11,179 nt of DNA, taken from the NCBI GenBank assembly GCA_014379925.1, contig JACMKY010000188.1:1-11179 (forward strand), in the 5' to 3' direction. Under the pieces are notes generated by a model that made no database searches, was not told the DNA's origin, and saw nothing but the letters and a program-made list of their open reading frames with translations. Source of the stretch: Cytophagales bacterium. Its GTDB lineage: Bacteria > Bacteroidota > Bacteroidia > Cytophagales > ES-bin-26. Shown piece by piece: positions 7,048-11,179 of the stretch. The translations under genes and the position numbers were made by a program. Every line of letters starts with the position of its first letter. Position 1 is the first letter of the stretch.

Positions 7048-7068
7048 AGCTAGGGTCCGGTAACGCAT

Positions 7069-7390
7069 GAGCGAGCGCAGCTGTATATTAAAGAATTCTG
7101 CTGTTGCTCAACTCCCAAAATCGCATTTTTAGCGGGTTTGCTTCGCCGCGGGCAACCAGAGGGAAGTCAGGAAACCTCCCGGCGTCTGGTACTCCCCCGT
7201 AAAAGCGGAGGGTTGAAAAAGAGCAGATTCAACTACCCAAACCACAAGGAAGCGGTCTACCAAGAATCCCTACACCAAAGTGAGCCAGCGAAAAGTAGAC
7301 CAGGCCGCCGGTGCGGTAAAATACCGTCGCATTTCACCCGGACAACCAAGGCGCCTTGTTGCGACGGACCCTTGATTACAGTTTTCCCAA
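7069..7390. other. 322-bp gap without a supported gene; repeat and hairpins
   Basis: No coding frame here has recognisable content. It contains a hairpin at 7156-7189 (CCAGAGGGA pairing with TCCC and TCTGG around a 4-nt bulge) and, right after it, a diverged copy of the double-hairpin repeat. The left part is the upstream region of the LysR gene; I see no good promoter match. The right part begins exactly where the cytochrome frame ends, and may be foreign or rearranged DNA that replaced the missing half of that gene. Confidence 0.5.
7192..7232. repeat. Diverged third copy of the double-hairpin repeat
   Basis: CCCCCG-taaaa-GCGGAGGG followed by TTGAAAAAGAGCAGATTCAAC resembles the units at 1523-1614, which have GGAGGGTTGCGAAAGCAAACCAATTC in copy 2 (20 or fewer bases quoted at a time: GGAGGGTTG, GAAAGCA, ATTC shared). 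The first stem forms 6 bp (7194-7199 with 7206-7212) if one A bulges. The second hairpin is lost here. Similarity is by eye. Confidence 0.4.
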
Positions 7391-8044
7391 TCAAAAGGCG
7401 GAAGTACGCGTTGCCAGCATCGATGAGCGGGTAAACAAGAATGGATTACCGTGGAAGTATGCGGGAGTATCGCCGGCTCCGGTTCCCTGGGCACCCGCGA
7501 TAAGTTCTCCTGAATCCATCACGCGCGTATGGCAAGAGGCACACGAGAGGCTACCCCATACTAGCTTACCCTTTTGCGTAATCACGTAGCGATTATAAGG
7601 ATACACGCCCCCGGGCGTTATTTTAGCCTTGGTTGCATCGAGGTACGTCTGGTCAATTGACGAATACCGGCCCGTTTCAGGACGATACGAAACGGGCCGG
7701 TTGAACACTGTTTCGCCCGCCTTAATCCAATCTTCGGGTGTTTTTAGAGCGTTAGCATCAAAGGCAATTTCGGGTTCAAGCTGCCGCAACGAGTCCAGAT
7801 ACCCCGGCTTTTCGTGCGCACGAGCCAGCACCGGGTAGGTCTGGTAGATCACGTGTTCGGGCAACGAATCACAATACGCCTGGGGGGCATAAACGACCCT
7901 GACCGACGTGTCGGGCGGAGAGAGGTGAAACCGTTTGATGCTTTTCAGGTCCCAGGTTCTTGGAATCCCGTCAGGTTCCTCTTTGAAAGCAGTTCCCATA
8001 TAGGCAAAGAACGCTCCCAGCAGGATAAAGACAATTCGTTTCAT
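7391..8044 (-). CDS. Exported c-type cytochrome, one haem site, probably C-terminally truncated
   Basis: 217 aa from the ATG at 8042-8044. Residues 1-19 (KRIVFILLGAFFAYMGTAF) are a signal peptide or membrane anchor, so it acts in the periplasm. The haem-binding motif CASCH is at 168-172, within SLSCASCHTRVMDSGELIAGAQGT; the axial His is 172. PEIAFDANALKTPEDWIKAGETVF (given in part: DANALKTPEDWIKAGE) and CHTRVM match a family of cytochromes that, as I remember it, is about twice this length and carries a second CxxCH near the C-terminus. Here the frame stops at 7391-7393 about 45 residues after the haem site, and no continuation or second CxxCH was found downstream in any frame. So it looks truncated and may be non-functional, though a shorter monohaem form cannot be excluded. 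It lies 57 bp after the first cupin gene on the same strand and may share its transcript. Confidence 0.75.
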   Translation of the reverse strand: MKRIVFILLGAFFAYMGTAFKEEPDGIPRTWDLKSIKRFHLSPPDTSVRVVYAPQAYCDSLPEHVIYQTYPVLARAHEKPGYLDSLRQLEPEIAFDANALKTPEDWIKAGETVFNRPVSYRPETGRYSSIDQTYLDATKAKITPGGVYPYNRYVITQKGKLVWGSLSCASCHTRVMDSGELIAGAQGTGAGDTPAYFHGNPFLFTRSSMLATRTSAF

Positions 8045-8101
8045 AGCAGAGACCAGCAAAATGTTCCGCCCTTTTTCGGGCTATGCTGAGCTTAAATGAT
8101 G

Positions 8102-8719
8102 TTAAACGTTACAATAGGTATTCATTAGCCTTTGCTCTTCTCCGCGTTTGCGGGCCCGTGCGGCCAGAAATCTAAGCAGGGGAGCGAGCAGGACGAATAT
8201 GCCGGGCAATGAGGTATCGCCAATTTCAGCTATCAATGCGGTAAGCGCTAAACGCTTGGGAAGGCCCTTTTTATCGGTCTGCCCATCCCTTGCCATGCCA
8301 TACAGCATCCGGAGCATATACTCAAAACCTTCAAAGCCGGGAGCAAGGATGATGTTGAACCGGATGGTTTCAGTACCGGGGTTAAAAAAACAATGAACGG
8401 TTCCAATCGTAACGGTAAATGTTTCGCCGGGTTTCAGGATAATCGTTTTACCGCCCGCCTTAACCCCCAGGCTTCCCTGCAGGGCCGTGAATGTCTCGCT
8501 GTATTTTTTATGAATATGGGGCACATTCTTTCCTCCCGGCAAAAGCGTTACTTCACACTCAGTGTACTTTCCGCCGGTTTCGCTGGCTCTTTTCAAAAAC
8601 GTGGCGGTATCCTTGAAAATAGGATTGACTATGGTACGTTCCAGGCTGTCATCTTTTCCCGTGCTTACGGAACTATACGCTCCAGCCGCTGAGTTTTCCA
8701 AAATTCCATTTGCTTTCAT
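8102..8719 (-). CDS. Cupin-domain protein with hydrophobic C-terminal helix (paralogue 1)
   Basis: 205 aa. Residues about 45-125 form a single cupin barrel: motif 1 PHIHKKYSETFTALQG with metal-ligand candidates His68, His70 and Glu75, and motif 2 LKPGETFTVTIGTVHCFFN with His109. The conserved tail YGMARDGQ...KGLPKRL is followed by a hydrophobic stretch LPGIFVLLAPLLRFLAARA (about 161-179), probably an amphipathic or membrane helix, then basic residues. The N-terminal 30 residues (SAAGAYSSVSTGKDDSLE) are polar and absent from paralogue 2. Function is unknown; single cupins may be metal enzymes or ligand-binding proteins. ATG at 8717-8719. The first six codons and the upstream sequence are duplicated at 10558-10628. 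The cytochrome gene follows on the same strand after 57 bp. Confidence 0.85.
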   Translation of the reverse strand: MKANGILENSAAGAYSSVSTGKDDSLERTIVNPIFKDTATFLKRASETGGKYTECEVTLLPGGKNVPHIHKKYSETFTALQGSLGVKAGGKTIILKPGETFTVTIGTVHCFFNPGTETIRFNIILAPGFEGFEYMLRMLYGMARDGQTDKKGLPKRLALTALIAEIGDTSLPGIFVLLAPLLRFLAARARKRGEEQRLMNTYCNV

Positions 8720-8771
8720 ACATTACTTTTTTGGGTTCAACTGTTCTTTTGTAAATTTATTTCGATTGGTA
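8701..8771. repeat. 71-bp direct repeat, copy 1 (start and upstream region of cupin paralogue 1)
   Basis: Matches 10558-10628 at 66 of 71 positions, in the same orientation. It covers the first codons of the cupin gene (MKANGI, identical in both) and about 50 bp upstream, including on the minus strand TAAATTTA (TACATTTA in the other copy), a near match to the -7 box TAnnTTTG. Similarity begins and ends abruptly. The conserved block is therefore most likely a promoter plus gene start. Confidence 0.8.
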
Positions 8772-8975
8772 TATCACCGACTTTGCTGTTCCTGTTAAAC
8801 GGACACCAGGAAATCGATTCTACCAGGTTAAGCTATTGATTGAGTGACCAGCATTCCGCCGGCTTGATCAATGCCTTGCCCATCCGTTTTCGTGGTCATA
8901 CATCTGGTTACTAAGGTAAGCCGAACCCCCGTGGACGGGTAATGTAGCTTGCGACAAAATTCCTCCTCAGATGCC

Positions 8976-9149
8976 ATGAAGTTTCAGGTGTCCATCTTAC
9001 GCGATTTGGTGTACGGGGCCGCCGCGCGGGGCGTCAACTTCCATCGGTTATGCGAGAGAGCCGGCATCAAGCCCGACAGCCTCAACGGGGCCGAGCAGTC
9101 GAATTGTTTGATTCTTCGTCGTGTACCTACTTGTACCAGTAGGCAGTAG
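8976..9149 (+). pseudogene. N-terminal remnant of an AraC-family regulator
   Basis: The ATG at 8976 begins MKFQVSILRDLVYGAAARG, continuing VNFHRLCERAGIKPDSLNGAEQ, which is the typical opening of AraC-type regulators with an Arabinose_bd-like N-terminal domain. After residue 41 (about 9098) the similarity stops, and the frame runs through unrelated codons to the stop at 9147-9149. The rest of the sensor domain and the C-terminal AraC DNA-binding domain are not found downstream. It is therefore a truncated gene, cut by deletion or rearrangement. It is divergent from cupin paralogue 1, 256 bp away, suggesting it once regulated that gene. A small inverted repeat, CCTACT-tgtacc-AGTAGG (9126-9143), lies just past the break. 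Confidence 0.6.
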
Positions 9150-9626
9150 CCAGTATTCAATGAGTAAAGCGCTTTTTTTCAGTTGTTTAATGCCGATCTA
9201 TTGCGCAATAAAGACTTCATTTTAGTATTATTTTTCCCTTCCCGGCAACCTAAATCTGTCGGTTCGAAACCGCTTAAAGCTCGTACTGGGTTGTTGTTAG
9301 AGCGGTTCTTTCCGTAGCCATACCCAAACCCAGTAACGGCCAGGGCACGCCCCACCCCATAATGGCAACCAGGTCCGGGTGGCCCGTAATAACCAGCAGC
9401 AGGAACATCACCAGGAACGTCTGAAAGTCGTCAGCTACCAGGCTGATTTTCGCTGCCGTTGCTTTACAGACCGGGCTGTCATTGTTGCTGCCGGGGTGTT
9501 AACTCTTCCAGTGTAATGCGGTATTCCTGCTTACCAGCCTCATACTTTACCGCGTACTTTTGGGGGTACAGATCTGCGTTTGGCCGGACAATTCAGAAGG
9601 GACAGTTTTCGTGGCAAGAATGAGAA
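9150..9626. other. 477-bp gap with only gene fragments or tiny frames
   Basis: No full gene is visible. On the minus strand there is a small frame at 9274-9408 (ATG, 44 aa, two hydrophobic stretches: MFLLLVITG and WGVPWPLLGLGMA) that stays open without a start to 9498. A second frame at 9479-9592 has no start codon and encodes NADLYPQKYAVKYEAGKQEY and then RITLEELTPRQQQ. Both read like real protein sequence rather than noise, but I cannot name either. Together they may be pieces of one decayed minus-strand gene with a frameshift near 9480-9498. The stretch 9150-9250 is AT-rich and empty. Confidence 0.4.
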
Positions 9627-10172
9627 TCAACAATATTTTTCAATCAATTCTTTCTCTACCCCTTTGGCCCGTGCTTTCCGGGCGACCATCCGGAAGATGG
9701 GCATCATCAAGGAGAGAAGACCAGGCATTCTTCCTTCGCTCATATCAAATAAAAGAGCCAGGTAGTCCAATCGTTTGGGCAAGCCTTTGGCGCTACATTG
9801 TCCATCGCGGGCTAGTCCATAAGCTATTTTTAGTCCGTTTTCGAACCCTTCGCTGCCGGGATTTAATTCAATCAGGGCTTTTACGGGAGTCTCTTTCGTG
9901 TTGAAAAAGCAATGTTTGGTATTTATGGGAACCGTAAAGCTTTGTCCGGGCCCCAATTTTTTTATTTCGTCGCTGCAGCGTACGATAAGTTCCCCTTCCT
10001 GTACGGTAAAGGTCTCCGTAAAGCGTTCGTGGTAATGCGGAGGTGTTCCCTGGGCCAAAGGCGCTAATTCCAGCTGTAGTAAGGAAGATCGCCCACCGGT
10101 TTCGCGGGCCGTTTTCAGAAAAGTGATCTTGTCGCCCACAATGGGGTTGAGGTGTGTTCGGTTCGTTTGCAT
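9627..10172 (-). CDS. Cupin-domain protein with hydrophobic C-terminal helix (paralogue 2)
   Basis: 181 aa, clearly homologous to the cupin at 8102-8719 over its whole length: NPI..., FLK.A.ETGG, then motif 1 PHYHERFTETFTVQEGEL with His46, His48 and Glu53, motif 2 LGPGQSFTVPINTKHCFFN with His87, and the shared tail YGLARDGQ, KGLPKRL and a hydrophobic segment (about 149-163) ending KARAKGVEKELIEKYC. It lacks the N-terminal extension of paralogue 1. All four cupin metal-ligand positions are kept, so both copies may be active. Divergence between the two is large, so they are old paralogues rather than a recent tandem copy. Function is unknown. ATG at 10170-10172, no Shine-Dalgarno; the 557-bp gap upstream holds the promoter. 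Confidence 0.85.
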   Translation of the reverse strand: MQTNRTHLNPIVGDKITFLKTARETGGRSSLLQLELAPLAQGTPPHYHERFTETFTVQEGELIVRCSDEIKKLGPGQSFTVPINTKHCFFNTKETPVKALIELNPGSEGFENGLKIAYGLARDGQCSAKGLPKRLDYLALLFDMSEGRMPGLLSLMMPIFRMVARKARAKGVEKELIEKYC

Positions 10173-10353
10173 GATTGTTCAGTAACTAACCGGCCAATGG
10201 GAGGCCTGTTGCCCATAGGGGCAGATGATTGATTTTAATAAAATTTGAAGGTTTGTAAAAGATAATGGCCCTTTATGTTAGGTTTTGACGGGGCAAGAGT
10301 CAAAGTGTGTAATGAGGTGACAAAGCTAAGCCGTCGTTTTGCCGGCGCAAATA

Positions 10354-10365
10354 GTACTTTAGTAC
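10354..10365. promoter_or_regulatory. Small dyad, possible operator
   Basis: GTACT-TT-AGTAC is a perfect 5-bp dyad with a 2-bp spacer, 182 bp upstream of the ATG of cupin paralogue 2. It is short enough to arise by chance, and no regulator is known for it. Confidence 0.2.
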
Positions 10366-10557
10366 CATTATTGGTTGGCTGCCAATGGGTGGCGAAGACC
10401 GCTGGAGGGCAGAAAGAAGTGGTGTTGTAAGCCGTTCATGATCATTCTTCTCAGGGTGAGATTATGCTGATACGCACGGGCGTTCCGGAACCGGGGTGTC
10501 TGATTTCAAGTCGTCATTATGATACACAACTATCTTCCAATCACCTGATTCTTTCTG

Positions 10558-10628
10558 AAATTCCATTTGCTTTCATACATTACTTTTTTGGATTCAACTA
10601 TTATTTTATAAATGTATTTCGATTGGTA
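10558..10628 (-). pseudogene. Orphan copy of the cupin 1 promoter and first codons (71-bp repeat, copy 2)
   Basis: 66 of 71 bases match 8701-8771. On the minus strand it reads ATG AAA GCA AAT GGA ATT (MKANGI), then leaves the cupin sequence and meets a stop after SERIR. So a promoter and start survive with no gene behind them. It is either the residue of a third cupin gene lost by deletion, or the trace of a rearrangement that moved the start region. It lies about 100 bp from the IS630 transposase start. Confidence 0.65.
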
Positions 10629-10729
10629 AGCACTTGCTTATAAAAGATCGACACCTCTTTCTTGAGTTACTAGTAGTCTGTAACCTTAATTATTAGGAGG
10701 TCGTACTTAGTATCGTACCAAAATTAACA

Positions 10730-11179
10730 ATGATGGCGGTAAATGACAAAGGGTTGGTGTTGGGAGGGCAAGAAGTGGGGGAATTGGAGGCAATGTTAGG
10801 AAAAGGAGTCCATTCAGTGCGGAGCCTAAAGCGGGCTCAGGTCTTGCTGGCTCTCCACCAGGGCCACCCGGCCGCTCAAGTAGCCGCCCAAGTGGGGGTG
10901 AGTCTAGCCACCGTCTACAATGTAGGGAATCGTTACCGGCAATCCGGCCAGCTCTCCGATGCCCTCCAAGAAAAGCCCCGTCCGGGTCAGCCCTCTAAAT
11001 TTAATCAGGCTACCCAGGCCCAGCTCACCACTTTGGCTTGCAGCCAAGCCCCGCCCGGCCATAGCCGATGGACATTGCGCTTACTAGCTGACAAACTCGT
11101 TGAACTACGCCTGCTAGATGCCATCTCTCATCAGGCGGTGGGGGAGCAGCTAAAGAAAACGTGCTCCAACCCTTCCGAA
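10730..11179 (+). mobile_element. IS630-family transposase, N-terminal part (runs off the right edge)
   Basis: The frame is open from the ATG at 10730 (a second ATG follows at once) to the window end, 150 codons. The protein has the typical IS630 N-terminus: KRAQVLLALHQGHPAAQVAA, then QVGVSLATVYNVGNRYRQSG, a helix-turn-helix of the HTH_29/32 type, then the linker LQEKPRPGQPSKFNQATQAQ and the second helical domain (SRWTLRLLADKL, AISHQAVGEQLKKT). The DDE catalytic domain would follow beyond the window, either in the same frame or as a second frame. The left terminal repeat should lie between about 10660 and 10729; I cannot fix it without the other end. An AGGAGG at 10695-10700 is too far from the ATG to be its ribosome binding site. 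Confidence 0.88.

Larger units (their letters stand above)
10173..10729. other. 557-bp AT-rich gap upstream of cupin paralogue 2
   Basis: No gene is supported here. It should contain the promoter of cupin paralogue 2; TATCTTTT (minus strand, 10257-10264) is a near match to TAnnTTTG but lacks a clear -33 partner. Other visible structure: a small dyad GTACT-TT-AGTAC (10354-10365), an inverted ATTGG/CCAAT pair around 10370-10387, the orphan copy of the cupin 1 start at 10558-10628, and further right the presumed left end of an IS630-family element. Confidence 0.5.

Noticed and set aside
6124..7053. 309-codon plus-strand frame over the LysR gene
   Set aside because: Antisense to a clear LysR protein, with no recognisable domain.
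7138..7494. Short frames of 74-98 codons on both strands between the LysR and cytochrome genes
   Set aside because: None resembles a known protein or the missing cytochrome half. A GSVAT match to a cytochrome C-terminus was considered, but is too short to count.
8562..8798. Plus-strand frame whose segment IPFAFIHYFFGFN is repeated near 10600
   Set aside because: The repeat is shared because the DNA is duplicated. The five differences fall on codon positions 1, 1, 2, 2 and 3 in this frame, so there is no sign of selection for coding on the plus strand.
10188..10432. Open minus-strand frame of about 66 codons ending in TFKFY
   Set aside because: It has no start codon and no recognisable content, and lies in AT-rich DNA upstream of cupin paralogue 2.

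Overview
The window looks like a chromosomal piece of a fairly GC-rich member of the Bacteroidota, most likely from the Cytophagales/Saprospirales side. This rests on protein styles I recognise (a UbiA-like membrane protein with a DRLWD motif, a PglD/NeuD-like left-handed beta-helix protein, a c-type cytochrome family), on one perfect match to the Bacteroidota -7 promoter box TAnnTTTG, and on the near absence of Shine-Dalgarno sequences. There is no rRNA, tRNA or other marker, so this placement is an inference.

Positions 1-7068 are an ordinary chromosomal backbone of compact, intact genes with repeat-rich junctions. On the minus strand, bioD (dethiobiotin synthase) is followed after 9 nt by a UbiA-like membrane protein that runs off the left edge; its reading frame lacks a normal start and would be joined to an ATG by one extra A in a run of six. 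Divergent from bioD is a class I SAM methyltransferase. The 289-bp gap between them is packed with repeats: a 35-bp inverted repeat, two double-hairpin units and a 9-bp tandem repeat. The methyltransferase converges on a PglD/NeuD-like protein across a perfect 17-bp inverted repeat. Next come a secreted M28 metallopeptidase (plus strand), then on the minus strand a threonine-synthase-type PLP enzyme with a LysR regulator directly upstream.

Positions 7069-11179 are different: more AT-rich in places, with long gaps and broken or duplicated genes. It holds a monohaem cytochrome c that appears to have lost its C-terminal half, two paralogous cupin genes (minus), the first 41 codons of an AraC-type regulator (plus), a 71-bp second copy of the first cupin's start and upstream region with no gene behind it, and at the right edge the start of an IS630-family transposase. 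I read this as an insertion- and rearrangement-prone accessory zone.

I did not find a clearly new multi-gene system. The most interesting points are the possible homopolymer slip at the start of the UbiA-like gene, the missing catalytic His of the PglD/NeuD-like protein, the repeat families (double hairpin with GAAA loop), and the cupin duplication with its orphan promoter copy.
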